From Ficedula albicollis (taxonomy: Eukaryota > Chordata > Aves > Passeriformes > Muscicapidae): a stretch of DNA of 64,000 nucleotides. The stretch is from contig NC_021677.1 in the NCBI RefSeq assembly GCF_000247815.1, positions 45,606,864 to 45,670,863 of the forward strand. Direction: 5' to 3'. Positions 10,834-24,059 of this stretch are shown here, one piece after another (the stretch's first letter is position 1; each line of letters opens with the position of its first letter). The translations under genes were made by a program, and so were the position numbers. The notes below the pieces were generated by a model. The model did no database searches, was not told the DNA's origin, and saw only the letters and a list, made by a program, of their open reading frames with translations.

Positions 10834-13800
10834 AAAAAGATTATTTTCAGTCACAGAATCAGGCAGAAAACAAAAATGCAAATCTTTCATTTTGCCACGT
10901 TGATCTTTTTTGAAAGAAATCAAGTACAAATTTTAGAACTGAGGAGAATCTAATTTTTGAGCCTTCCTGTAATGTAAAACACAATTTCAGAGCAAGATTT
11001 AGTTCCTTTTTTATATCTCAACATTCACATTAAGTTTTGCTTAACACTTCCCTTTAATCTTACTGAAGAACTTTACTATGAGTTTACATTAGAAAACATT
11101 ACTATATTTATGAGTACCTCACTAAGGAGAAGTGAGCTCACATCTGAGGATTTTGTTGCAGTCAGTCTGACGTGGGGTCCCAGCATCCAGATAGACTGAG
11201 TGGAGGGTTTAGGAGCTAAGTCAAAATGAAGAGAAACCCCCTAATGGAAAAATCACCTGTCAGAAAAGCTCTGCCAAGGAATGTTCATAGTATGCAGCTT
11301 GATGAAGTTGTTGTCCACAAGTATGAACTGCATCTATGAGCCAGAAATAGGAAAACCAGCAATGAAACAGAATCAGCACTTGGACAAAGAAATGTAAACA
11401 CACTTAAATGCATGAAGAAAAAAGCTGTTTAAAAGTGAAAAGACTACTATCCCTTTGAGACATGGAGACAAGCTTTCTCTTAGCACCATAATCAAGTTTT
11501 CAGGCAGAGCCAGCTGGCTTGACAAAGACTCACTTCATCACTGTGTAGGCTGCTGCATGGAAAAGCCTGCTCTGACAGCAGAAGCGTGAGGTTCAGACTT
11601 CCTTTTCAAAATCTACCAGATTCTAGCCTTCTTTAGCTAAATCTGGACCTATCATAAAGCAAATGGGAGCCTTACCACAGGCAGAGGGCTGGGATTCTAT
11701 TCCTCATCAGTGACAGGAAAATATTGTTGTAAGTATAGTTATGTTATTTATATCGTGCTGTACGAGCAGAGAAACACTGCAGATATTTTAAAAGCTACCA
11801 TTGACCAGAGACTGGTATGTGTTTGAGGAAGGCAGTGAAAGAAGGTTCTATTAATTTTAGAGTATATGGTTTCTCATCTGACATAGTAATTTTAAATTGT
11901 AGTACTCACTACAATCATAAAAGAGATATGTATATTTAAAAGAACAAGGTGCTCATATGAAAGAGCAGTGAACACAAGAAGCATCTGTGTAAAATCTGTA
12001 TCTACAAAGAGTACCAAGATTTGGAAAAGATGTGGTATGAGAGATGCTCATGTATAAATAAAAATCATATATGTCTCAGATACACGTGATTAATTGCATT
12101 CTGCCTTTCTGAGTATTTCATGCAGATTCTGATAATTACCTACTCCCCCCCATCACTTCCTTTCACATTCCAATAGCAGATCTTCACTGAAAAACGCCAC
12201 AGAAAAATAACCTTAATTTTTGCTAGGAATCTGTAGAATAATCCAGTTTCTTCTGGGCTAGAGATTGGTATTTCCTTGCAATGAGAACGTTCAGCTCTCA
12301 AGGGGATTCACAAAGGTCGAGAATATTTTTTTATTTCTTTTTTTAAGTAGTGTCTTTCACCTAGATTATCTCAGGACTTTTACAAAGCTTTTTAATATAG
12401 TGGTTATTGCTTTCTTGATATATAAAAACAATCCCATTAACTAAAGGAGGTGCCTCATGCATGGAGATCACAGTCTCAATACATCCATTTTATTTCCCAC
12501 CTAAAATCCAAACAATCTTCAAAAACTTAAGCATATGAATCCTTTCTGAGCTTGCCATGCAACATTCACAGACTGAGAAGCATCCCAGTTCTTCTGCACA
12601 TTGTGCATTTACTATAATTAATTAATTAATTAGGGCCAACCTATGTGTAATCAATGAAAATCTTTCCCTTGTACCAGTGTGTGGGCGTGGTAGATGACTT
12701 TAACTATTTTTGTGAAGAAGCTCCAAGTACAGCTGTACACAAGAAGCCAGTGCAAGTACAAAAAAGCTTGTTCTCCATAGGACAAAGATATCAATTCCAT
12801 TATGGAGCTTTGAGAGCCCAGTGCACAGTATTGCAGAGCTTGTGCCAGAAACAGAAGAGGGAGCAAGGAGGAACAGTAGTGAAGGGAACAAAAATGTTCA
12901 TCCTGGCCTGGGGCCAAATCTGTCCCACACTATGATGGGCAGTAGGAGTTTGGGATATAACACCAGATGGGAAGGGGATCTGGATGAGAAGAAAAAAACC
13001 TCCACTTGCTCCTTGGGGTGTGGTTCATATTCCCTGTGCACAACTAGAGTAGGAGAAAGTGATTTAACTTGAGCTGAGGATCTGGTCATTAGGGTCTCAG
13101 AAATAAATAGCGTATTCAAACAAAGAAAAAAAAGTTTCTTAGCTGTTTGCCTGGCTGTTTTCTCCTTTCCCAAAAAGAGCTCACCTGTTTTCACTTAAAT
13201 AACTGGGATCACTGTTGAAAATCAGGAGGAGTAATATGCAGCATGAAAATAAAAATCCTTGCCTTCTGATGACCATTGAAAGAATAACATAACAAAGACA
13301 TGATTAATAAGTCAACGAGGAGCAGGAGGTGAAGAGAGGAATAAGGCTGGATTTAAGCAAAAAATGTTGATAACCAGCATCAGATATGCCTGATGCAGAT
13401 GTGTCTAATTTTCTAATTACAAGTTAATGGGATTTACAATATATACAGTGAATCTCTACACCACTTATCAGGCAAACTGCCATAGATTCTATCTCAGATT
13501 AACAGAGACCAAAACATTTATATGCCTCTGACCCTGATTAAAATTTCACAGGGAAAAAAAGAAAAGAAAGGGAAAGGGAAAGGGAAAGGGAAAGGGAAGA
13601 AAAAAGAAAACTCCATCTATGATGTGGAGTTATCAGAGTGTTAAAGTTAGTAGAAACATACTTTCTGTACAATAAAAAGTAGAAAAAGAGCTCATATTTT
13701 TTTATTCTTGATTTTACTATTAGCTTCAAATTCTTATATTGCATTTTACTTTCATCTGTTTTTTTAACTTGAAAATCTCATCTGGGCAGATCCAGAAAGA

Positions 13801-14398
13801 GCTATTAAACACATTAAATGCTACAACTGTTTAAATAGCATGAATACTTTTGTCTGGGTTTATTTTGCTAAAATTATGTTTAAAGAAGATCTTTACTTAG
13901 TGTGCTATGAGGTCTCTATTATATCTGCTAAAGTTGATAACATTGTTGAGGCTAGATAAAACACAGAACACTGACCAAAATAGTCAAGAAATAAGAAGAA
14001 ACAATTGAATCATTACAGCTTTCTATACTTAAGTACTTATACCCTCTAAAGTGGACATATTTAGTCGAAACCTTAAATGTTTCAGGTATTCGAAGTACTG
14101 GCCAAGCCTTATTTTGCAAATGTACAAATTATTCGTAGATAAACTCTTTTATCTGTTTAAAGAAGAGGACTGTAAATGCCGTTTATTAGTTTAGTGTCAA
14201 TCACTAAAAAGACTGGCAAAAGTACATAAACATAAAAGTATATAAACATATATCCAAGTGAATCGGTTGTAATTAGCTGCAAATGAGTCATTCACAATGA
14301 ATTAATGGGGAAAGAAATTTTTTTCAATAGTAACCATACCTTGAAAAAACCTACACCCAAAATATTTGAGTAGAAGAGATAAAAATCAGAAGAAACTG
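10834..14398. other. 3.6 kb non-coding stretch
   Basis: Unique DNA containing an ATTA run (12616-12632) and the GGGAAA repeat listed separately. Several overlapping frames of 60-98 codons between 12651 and 13194 lie on both strands with none dominant, so I do not call a gene. No transposon was recognised. Confidence 0.6.
13552..13610 (+). repeat. (GGGAAA)n repeat with quadruplex motif
   Basis: A purine-only tract on the plus strand. Its core has five GGG runs (13570, 13576, 13582, 13588, 13594), each separated by AAA, flanked by less regular AAAG sequence. Four GGG runs with 3-nt loops meet the usual rule for an intramolecular G-quadruplex, and the tract could also form a triplex. Confidence 0.9.
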
Positions 14399-14570
14399 GA
14401 CACAGAATGAGCTGCTGGACTACTAATCAAATGCAGTTTTGGGAATTTTGGTCATGAATTAGTAACACCATCGTAGTAGGAATTGACACAGAATGAGCTG
14501 CTGGACTACTAATCAAAAGCAGTTTTGGGAATTTTGGTCATGATTTAGTAATACCATCGTAGTAGGAATT
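14399..14570 (+). repeat. 86-bp tandem duplication
   Basis: Two directly abutting units, 14399-14484 and 14485-14570, start with gacacagaatgagctgctgg and end with gtagtaggaatt. Three substitutions are visible (aaatgc/aaaagc, gaatt/gattt, aacacc/aatacc). This divergence is too high for simple duplicated assembly of one allele. Confidence 0.97.
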
Positions 14571-15732
14571 ATATTCAATTTTCTGAATGTTATAGCTGCT
14601 TGAAAAGTCCCAATCAATTAATAAATTAAGTTGCATAAAGGGTTGATGAGCTGCTAATGAAGAATTTTTGTAATTTGCAATTTGTGTTTTAGTACATGTT
14701 TTGGGGTGGGGTTTTTTGAGGATTTATATGGGGATCAAAACTATAATGAGTGCTTAAAGAACAAATGAGGCCTTTGATTTTTTTTAGGGAGGGAGGATTT
14801 AGCAGATGATGAATGAGTCTATAGAATTTAAAGCATTTAAAATCTTTTCCTATCATCTTTGAATCAGCTGGAGAATTATGTTTATTTGGCTCAACACATG
14901 GACCTTAAATTTAAAAATAACCAAATTCCTTCCTGAGTGAGGCAGTGAGCAGGATAAAAGCCAGATGTACTGGTTGTCTGAGATACTTAACATTAATATT
15001 TTTCTTGACACATTCACACAAAGCAAGTAAGTGTGTGGTTCACATTGTGAAACCTGTGGTTACAGCCTGATTCTGTCCAGGAGGTTGAGAGAATTTCTGT
15101 TTCCAATATCCCCCATGCAGCAGAGCAACATGCTTTTCCACATACCTGGCAAGTATGTGGAATGAGTGCTCTCAGCAGCTGCTTGTCACAGAATCACTTG
15201 TACAAGGAAAGTTCCATGGACAAAGGAAGAAAGTGAGTTTGAGGGTCACTAGACTCTGCTTATTCATCAAATTAGGGGATTTTCATAGAGATAAGTCACT
15301 TTTGATTAAATTCTCAAAATTTCTCTGATTACTTGCCAATTCACCTTTGTTGAGACTGCTTTCTGGCAGCTGGTCTACCAGATTTTCACTCTTTCAGAAG
15401 CCACAGCTCCTTGAGAGCTCAGCAGTAATTTATTCACTTACAGAGGGAATCAAAAAATCTTCAGTTTTCCAGCCAGATGAGTCTGAAACAGAAAGTAGAA
15501 ATAAAACAAAATGTTTCTGATAGAGAAATTAACTCTTAAAGTTCTGCTTCATTCCCACTCCCATGCCTACTACTATTTTTGTCTGCCAAGCTTACTAGTT
15601 CAATGCATTGGTCTCTTTTTCCTTTACTGAATTTTTGCACCAAAGGGGGAAGAAAACATATTTCATTGCATGGTTTTAATACTTTGCATGGAAATGAGAT
15701 TTTTAAATGGAAATTTATGTAAATAAGGAATA
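14571..15732. other. Unique non-coding DNA
   Basis: About 1.2 kb of sequence with no gene, RNA gene or recognisable repeat. Confidence 0.6.
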
Positions 15733-15868
15733 TTATTTAGTTCTTAGAGGACCCTTTAATTCAGAGCAATTCCTATCACAGTAATTTGGGGTTTAAAACT
15801 TTATTTAGTTCTTAGAGGACCCTTTAATTCAGAGAAATTCCTATCACAGTAATTTGGGATTTAAAACC
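15733..15868 (+). repeat. 68-bp tandem duplication
   Basis: Units 15733-15800 and 15801-15868 abut directly, beginning ttatttagttcttagagg. About three differences are visible (gagcaa/gagaaa, ggggttt/gggattt and one near the end). Confidence 0.96.
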
Positions 15869-18800
15869 TTTTCAAGAGACCTGGAAGCCAGAGATTCGAA
15901 TGCTTGTATCCAATTAGGAAGGCCATGGGTATAAAGAGCAAGAGTATATATGTGCTTTCATCATTGGCTCAGTGAACATAATCAAGTTATCCTCTATTTC
16001 AGTCAAAGGTGGATCACAGTGAAGAAATTAAATCAAGACTTTAGGTCTGAAAACACAGAACACTATGATCAGTTGAGATAATGTTTCTTTGCTGCTGTAT
16101 GTACTTGGAAGCAGATATCTCAAAAGAACAATTCTTGCTTCTTTCATGCCAAAGAACAGTAACTAATCCATTTCTTGTTGTTGTTTTAAAACACTGTTGT
16201 GGGAGCTGAAAAAATGCAGCCTTCAGTCTTCTAAATCTTGATGGGCAAACTGAACTCTGCTACTCTGGAGCCTGTGCAAATTTCTGCAATCACTTCTCAG
16301 AAAGATGTATCACCATTAACACCATTTTAAAGCAAAAGCTGCTAGTAAGTTTTAGGTTTCTCCTTACAGGTTTAGTTTGTAAATTCAGAAATTGATCAGA
16401 AATTTGTTCATAAAGCACCTATGATATCAAGTTGCTAAAAATGCAAATGCTTGTCTATTTTGCTTTGAAGCACAAGCTACATCACCTGTCTCTGTGCTGC
16501 CACAGTTAATGTGCTGTCCATGAAAGCAAAGGAAATGAAAATAGGTCTCTCTTTTACTGCCTGATTACAAAATAGTGGCCATAGGAAACTTAGGATCCTC
16601 CAGCAATAGACAGGAAGTATACAGAAGGCTCTGACCCTTCAATGCCTTTCAGCCCTGTTATATGCAACTGTCCAGTTTTTGGTTGATGTTAGCTATGGAT
16701 ACTTGTGAAATTGAATCTTATCTGTGTTCAGGTCCTGCTGTATTCAAGTACTGTCGAATTCAGTACTTCATGAGTTCTTATTGGAATGCACATCTTTTAT
16801 TGGAAAGAAAGTAAATATTTCTATTATGATACTTACTTTTTTCATTAATATTACTGCAACTGTTACTATTGCAATTTTTTTTTACCAAATTATTTCTTGC
16901 TTTGAAATCACAGCAAATGAAACTTTATTTTGAAACTGCTTGGAGCTGACGTATTTGTTAATCTCAAACAGGTTTATCCTAAGGAAGTGGTTTTCTTTCT
17001 GACATTAGAAAGAGATATGTAAATTAATAAAAGATAAGTCAACAGAATGTTTGGAGACAGGGGCAGTTTCAAAATTGAAATGATCAAATCTTGTTGATTC
17101 AATATTATATTTGGTTTCACAGTCCAAAATTGCCACAGATAACTTGTATAAATGCACACATTTTATTGCAAAATTTCCTATACAACCTCTTCAAAGATAT
17201 ATGTATTATACTCAAAATTATTGACACAATACACAGATTGTATGTGAAGGTAATAAAGCACACAGAGATAAATGCAGTGGTAAATGTACTTCATAACACT
17301 GAAACATTTGCTATACTGAATAATCTAAGCCTATAAATTATATTAGCAGTCTGAATTACAATTTTTGCAAAATGCAAATGAACTGTAATATGTCAGGCAG
17401 AAACATTTTTTTTTTCCATTGGGACTGCATGTCAATGGTTTCTGTGAGTGAAAATCTTGACTCCTCTGAATTTAAGAGAGAAGATCCTTACAGGGCTGTG
17501 ATGCTTCATAGCAGAAGAGGTTCTGGGTCCCAGAGCTGTGGGAGACTTTTAAATGATCCATCATCTCAGTTCTGTTCACATGGTTCTTTGGAAAGGAACT
17601 GAAAGAGCCTTTGAATGTCTTTCTTCTTTGAGAAGAAATATTTAAGTCAACAGGGCTGAGAAAAGAAATTCTCATTTAGATATACAGCAGCAATCCCAAT
17701 ACTGATGAAAGTAAGCTATTGAGATGAGAAATCATACAACAGATGTAATTTTATGAAGTACTATATAGTAGCTACCATTGCAAGCAAACAAATAAGCCCG
17801 TAAAGGGATTCTGTGGCACCAAGAAGAATATTTTGTCATGAAGTTTTCCAATTTTGAGTTATCAGTCTGTGTCCTCTCGTGCAGCGAGTAGAATTCACAT
17901 ATCTGATTTCTTTCTTAGGTCTCAAAAAAAAAAAAATGTTCCTCATACCCAGGAGAAGCACTAAATGTAGTTGAAATGCTTTGATCTGCTCTTGAACAGA
18001 GGGTCTGGTTTTAACAGGCAGCAACTATATACAGAGTAGGGGGTAATATCACTTAATCCAAAACCGATACCGTTTTATGCAGAGATCATGAGTGTAATAA
18101 ACCTTGTATTGAATTTTAAGACTTTCTATTTTTTATGCAGATCACCAAGGTGATAAATTGTATAAATTTCTATAAATACAATAAGGAAAGAACCCTGTAA
18201 TTTGTGAACATATAAGGAGGAGCTTGAAATTAATTTCACACCCTCCTTTGCAGGTATTTTGTCTAGCCTCCACTCACTAAATTTAACTACATACTATCCC
18301 ACCTGCATTGCACTTGCAGTCACTTTGGAATATGCATCTTATTTTGTTTCAGTTGTCACTCTTGTAGTAGGTTCCATCTTGGCACTGTTATTTGTTTGAA
18401 AAATACACTGAAACCTATACAGTGGCCAAATCTATTTGTTTCTGGTTTGGTCCTAGCTGGTGCTGTGGTAATTAAAACTTTCAATTCTACAGTAAGAAAA
18501 CAATTCTTAATTATATTAGATTTTTAACTGTTCTGAGTTTGCATCCTCTTCTAAGAGTAAAATACACAGAGATACACATTTTGTGAGTTTTAAACACAAA
18601 TCCTCACAGACATTTATATAAAATTGCCCAAAAAAAGGCTGGCATGATTCTCTATTTCCAATAATTTCCATTTGTAAAGTTTATAATCAACTTTACCAAA
18701 TTGGTCTTTTAATTTCCTCATTAAAAACATAATAAAGACAGAAGACAGATTTGAGAAGCAAAGTCCTTAACCAGATCTCCAGCTATAGGAACTTTAAGCA

Positions 18801-21800
18801 CACTTTTATACAGTACGTTTAGCAGGCATAGAGAAGGATCTTTTTTTTTCCTTAAGACTCTGTATTTATTTTTAATTTCTGTCTCTGCTGCTTTTAAGAT
18901 AGGGTAGCTGTCTATGAGTCTGTGATTTCCTCCTGTGGAGATTTACAAGCTGTTGACATTCTCCTGTAGTGAATTGTGGTTGGTTATTCGACACCTTTGG
19001 TAAACCTTAAGATGCAAAAAAAAAAACCCATAGTGCTCATGTGGTTTTGGATAGAAGTTGTTCTGGACATGCAATTACTTCAAATAACTGTAGCCTGCTA
19101 CTTGGAAGCATTCCTTATCTCTTTCAGCATGGCTGGATAAATTGCACTAGTGTAGTCAAGGGCTGTTTTTGTCCTTGTGAAGATCCGTGCTCTTGCTGTT
19201 ACACCAACTCCTCATCTGCCTCTCAATCCCTTTATTAAATCTGGGTTAGCAGCAATAGGCTCTTACTAGAGCTGTCATTTGACATTTTCTGAAGTATTTT
19301 CTGGGGAGATCTTCAAATGATTCACCTTAGCAACACAGTAGAATTTCTCACCCTGAATTCCCACAGCAAGTATCCTTGCTCAATCAAGAGCAGACACTTG
19401 ATCATGGGTCTGCAACAGCAGCTGTTCTATAATTAATCCTAGGTTCAGCTGATTCCTAATTAATAATTAATGTTGTGTTCAGCAGTTTACTTATAGTGGG
19501 GATTCAATCACTTAGTTTTGTACAAGGAATACAATCTCTCTTTCTGAGATTTTGAGAATAAACATAAAATCATGTATTTTCAAGTAACTGTTCTTTATAT
19601 TAGGAATACTCAAACCAATCATTTTTAAAAGAACTATTTTCTACAATACCACTTCTTTTAATATTCCTTTTTAAAATTGTCATTTTTTAAAAATTAGTTA
19701 AATTTCCAAAACAGTTGCCATTCATTAGAAGTTCATATAAACATTGCATTTATTACTTTTAACTCTGCTTATACTATTAATGAACTTTTGGTCTTGCTCT
19801 CCTTCTGTCTTTCCTCAATTCACTCTGAGGACAGTTTGCAGTGAGTTTCAATATCCTTGTTGCTGTCAAATGGATTAATAGTCTTCATAATCATGTCTCT
19901 CCACCAAAGTCTAGCTGGACATAAGGAAGAGTTTCTAGTAAAGGTGGCCCCTAGAAAACTGGAGTGTTTGGCTAATGTGTGAGAGGTTTTTCATTCCTAA
20001 TTCAGAGGTTCTAGATTAGCTGATTTTTTTTCCATAGAGAAAGAAAGATAACAGCATTTTAAATAGTGAATAGAAAACAAAATGAAAGCAATACTCCTAG
20101 TCACTGTTCAGATACCTGTTTCTAAGGAAAGGCAAAATCCCTGTATTTCAAGGTGACATTATTTTGATCCTTTAGAGTAGTCCATTATCAATCACCCAAG
20201 GACTTCCCTGTATATATTTGTCTAACCAACATCTGCTTGAATAAATGAATCTGTGAATCTCATCCTGCCTTTAAACAGATGAGAGGGAAGGAGATGTGAT
20301 CTCCTTCATGTAAATCGAATGCGACCTCTGGGCTCTTGGTAAGATGCCAGTGCATCCTTCAGCTGAGCAAATATTGGAGACTTGATCTAAACCTATGTTT
20401 TTTTAAACTGTTGCATGTTAATGACGTATTTATTTGTGACATTCAATTCACTCAGCTTTCTGAAATCAATAAAATAATCCTTGTTGGCGAGCTCTGGGTA
20501 GAGAATATAATTTCTTCTGGCTCATAAAGGGATATGTTGTCATTAGCAGGGTTTGTGGATTCTGTGGCTTTCTTCATTCGGTCAGTGGCACAACCAGCTC
20601 CCTAGAGAAACTTAGTTTTCACTTACAGAAATAAGAGTGTTCCCTAAAGAATTTCTGCAGAGAACTTGTATGGGGAAAGGGTGATGTCTCCACCAATACT
20701 GCTATCAAGAATGGTCATATGAGATGTATAACACATGAACGTGCTTTTATCTAAAGTGGAACACATGGACATAGCAGTGAAAAATAGATACATTTTAAGA
20801 AAAATTACTAAATATTTATAACTTTAGGCTATTTTATGTTTATGCATTTAAAAGCTTTTAAATATATATATCAAAACATTTTTCAAATAAGACTTCCTAA
20901 TGTGCAAAAAATAAAGATGTCATTTTCAACCTGCACATTTTCTAAATTTTGTACTAAATCATTCTGAGCTTGTTGTGTGAAAGCATTACATGGATCCCAT
21001 GTGCTAACTAATTATAGTGTGGACGTGGGCTGAGAAGTGTCCTGGCATGATGCAGACAGAGCGGCTTTCTCACTATTCTTTCTGAAGTATTTCTCTCTCA
21101 CTCTGGCTACTTTATACCATCTGCTTTCAGTTCTTTCCAATCTTGCTTGATAGAGGATAGGGGTATAGCCACTTTTGGAAGAAGGAAAATGTCAACCCCC
21201 AAATCTTTCCTGTGTTAAAAAACCCCACACCAAAGCCCCAGACCAACAAGGGCAAACAGCCCCTAATGTATAACAGTTAGCTTGTGCATGAGTGCATCCG
21301 TGCACATGGGGCTTGGGTTTTTTTGACAACAGTACTTATCAGTGTTCTTTTTTGTATCCATAAACACTTCCAAAAACTTTTGGAAAGTCTCCATTGAGAC
21401 CATGTAATTTTTTTCTCATTCTTCTATATCTGTAGTGGAAATTATATATTAGTTTGAATCAGATATATACTGCACATATTTTATATGAAGTGTACACCAT
21501 ATAAAGTTATAAGCATCCAAGCTTTGACTTCTCTAGCAGTTATTATATCAATATGGTTAAGTGTCTTTAAGTGTAATCATTCAAAACCCTGAAAAAATGT
21601 GGTCTTAATACTATATCTTGCAGAGAAGAATGGATGTTATTTTCAAGTGCTTACTGTAAATTCAGTATGCTGGGGTTTCTCTCTCAGCTTCAGTAAAACT
21701 ATTGCATTTATCCCACATAATATGAATTGTATAGTTCACATTTTGGTAATCTGCCAGTGGTTAGAATGAAAACTGACTATACACAGGCACTTCCCAACAG

Positions 21801-21937
21801 TAGACAGACTGGAGGAAAAACCAAAACCATGGTGTGTCTAGAGTAATTATTTTTTTCGGTACTATGTATGAATTGCTTTATCTGTTCTCTCCCTGTAGCT
21901 TTCTGAGAGGAGTTTTAACAGTTTTTAGGTAAAACTT
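15869..21937. other. 6 kb non-coding stretch
   Basis: Unique AT-rich DNA. All open frames are under about 85 codons and none resembles a known protein. Octamer-like ATGCAAAT words occur (for example near 16440 and 17360), but single hits are expected by chance. No transposon was recognised. Confidence 0.6.
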
Positions 21938-22036
21938 TGCAGACATATTATACTTCAAAATCAGAATTCAAAGTTCTGGGATGGGAAGTTGAAGTATAAT
22001 ATGTCTGCAGTGTTCAAACATGCTTCCCATCCCAGA
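21938..22036. repeat. Interlocked inverted repeats (template-switch type)
   Basis: Arm A (21938-21958, tgcagacatattatac...) is the perfect 21-bp reverse complement of A' (21989-22009). Arm B (21975-21988, tctgggatgggaag) is the perfect 14-bp reverse complement of B' (22023-22036). The order is A, B, A', B', with B and A' touching. The block 21975-22009 is therefore the exact inverted copy of A joined to B', inserted between them. This layout fits a replication template switch. As RNA it would be a pseudoknot topology. Confidence 0.9.
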
Positions 22037-23214
22037 CTGAAAAGGGGATAAAGATAATTCTATAAATCTGAAATAAAGGAGCATCTCTCCATCAGCTTCT
22101 GTAAGTTCTGTGATGCCAGTTAGAGCTGGGAGTTCAGAAGCAGTCTAGTTGAGAGAGATACCAATCTAGCATGTGACAAAATGAGGACAAAACGTCCAAG
22201 GTTGGGGAAATCGAATTTTGCTAATATGTTAGTATTACCAAATATTAGAATCACCACTATGGCCAGCTAAACAGGTACATACATTGTATTTAATTGAACC
22301 TAAGAGGACTTTCTCCCTCACAATTTTTAGGCATTTGAATCCAAGAATCACATTGTATTCACATACTGCAATCGAATTATTCCAGACTTACTTAGGGTAG
22401 TAGTTGAGTATAGCTATCAGTTGAATATAGCTTTGCCACATATCAGCTATTCTCTTAGCACTGCCTTAGCTCTCTTAGCTAGTGAATGTAATGTAATTCA
22501 AGGTAGCTTACCCTAAAATTATTATTCTCAATAGAAGAAAATTTTATTTAATTGCCATTAATAAGGGAAATTTAAAATATGTTTTGTGCTTTATAAATTT
22601 AGAAGGTATGGGTTGCTTTAAATGCAGATTTGTCTTTTTACCCAGGCAAATGTGACTGCATTTGTACATGATAAAATACATTAAGATTTGTTTCTCAGAC
22701 CACTCAAAGAGCATTGTTTCCAAAATAATACCAGTGCTTAATGCTGAATTCTGTGAGATATTTTAACCATTTCTAAAGAAGGGAAAAGTCACAGAAATTT
22801 ACTGCATTAAATAAATGCAATGATCTCTCCATATTCAACTTCTCTGCAGCAAAATAAAGAATAGTGCTAGCAGAATTTTCTCAGGGAGTTTACTAATAAT
22901 ATTTTTCATTATGAAGTATGAAATTAAATATTTTTCAGGTAGAAGATCTGCTTTAGGGGGAAAATGAACATATATCAATTTAACTTATTTTGGTTTATTT
23001 AGTCTCAGCATGCCACTTCTGTGTGTCCTGTCGCAGAAGACAGTCAGCCCAAACTTCTTCTATTGTTTTCATATGGGTTTGTTTTCAGTTAAAACACACA
23101 GATAACCACCTCAGTTGGTACAGATGCAACTGCTTTGCTTTGTTAGAAATTGAATTGCTGCCTGCTTATTTTCAAACTCTAGAGTTTTGCACTGTTCTCA
23201 TGCTTTTAACTTAG
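22037..23214. other. Unique non-coding DNA
   Basis: About 1.2 kb without a gene or recognisable repeat; only short local word repeats near 22390-22490. Confidence 0.6.
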
Positions 23215-23360
23215 ATTAATTCACATTTAGATACAGCCAACATTTGCGCTGGGTGCAGAGTCCCATATACACATTTTCAAAATCCCTATTAATTCACATT
23301 TAGATACAGCCAACATTTGAGCTGGGTGCAGAGTCCCATATACACGTTTTCAAAATCCCC
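23215..23360 (+). repeat. 73-bp tandem duplication
   Basis: Units 23215-23287 and 23288-23360 abut, beginning attaattcacatttagatac. Two clear differences both involve CpG positions (ttgcgctgg/ttgagctgg and cacatttt/cacgtttt). Confidence 0.96.
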
Positions 23361-23598
23361 TTTTCCTGCAGTAATTTTTACACATATTCAAAGCAGTCTA
23401 AGCTGTGGAGGAATAGACCAAGGGGACCCTGCTGACCTGTGCCAAAGCACTCAAGCATGCTTAAAATCTGCTTCGACTTTGAAAGCCCACCCAGGTCCTG
23501 CACTCAAGAATGAGGGTTGTGCAGAGAGGAAATCCTACTACTTCCTCTAAATTGCCTCTATAAAGGTATTAAATTCCTTGATTTATAAAAGCAGATCC

Positions 23599-23701
23599 TT
23601 TTTTGTTGTTGGTTTTTTGGGGGTTTTTGTTTGGTTGGTTTTTTAGGTGTTTTTTTGTTTGGTTTTTGTGGGTTTTTTTGTTGTTTTTTTGTTTGGTTTT
23701 T
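23599..23701 (+). repeat. G/T-only low-complexity tract
   Basis: Of 103 bases, all are G or T except one A (23645). On the other strand it is an A/C tract of the AAAAACC and AACC type, matching the tract near 62.8-63.0 kb. It may be an expanded simple repeat or the tail of an unrecognised retroposon. The long minus-strand frame across it (23558-24067) gets its Lys/Asn/Pro-rich end from this tract and is not a credible gene. Confidence 0.9.
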
Positions 23702-24059
23702 ACAGTGCATTACCTTCCTGCTTTTATCTTTCCCTTTCTCAATATTTTGAAGTAAAACAGAAACAACCTTTTCTGAGTGTTCAGCAGTTAATTTCAGAGC
23801 CAGCATATGTTCAGAATGCTGTTTTAATCCCATTTGCCAAGGGACAGCACCACAGGGCTCGGGCAGGGGTAGCAGCCCCCAGCCCTTCACGTCCATCCCT
23901 CTGCCATGGGCAGCACATGACAATGCTGGTAATTCTGCCTCTCCCATCAGCTGGCAGTGAGGCTGCTGCTGATTTATTTGGAGCCATTGCCTCTCCAGGA
24001 CAGCAGCATTCCTGTTGCTCCCTCGGAAATCTTCAAGGTCGATGTGAGTTTTGAAAGGC
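23702..24059. other. Locally GC-richer non-coding DNA
   Basis: A stretch clearly richer in G and C than its surroundings, especially 23830-24030. Frames run on both strands (135 and 169 codons) but overlap each other and the low-complexity tract, and match nothing I know. It adjoins the conserved-looking segment that follows. Confidence 0.4.

Noticed and set aside
12651..13194. Group of overlapping frames that might mark a decayed gene
   Set aside because: Frames on both strands are of similar length, there is no splice-bounded exon pattern and no family match.
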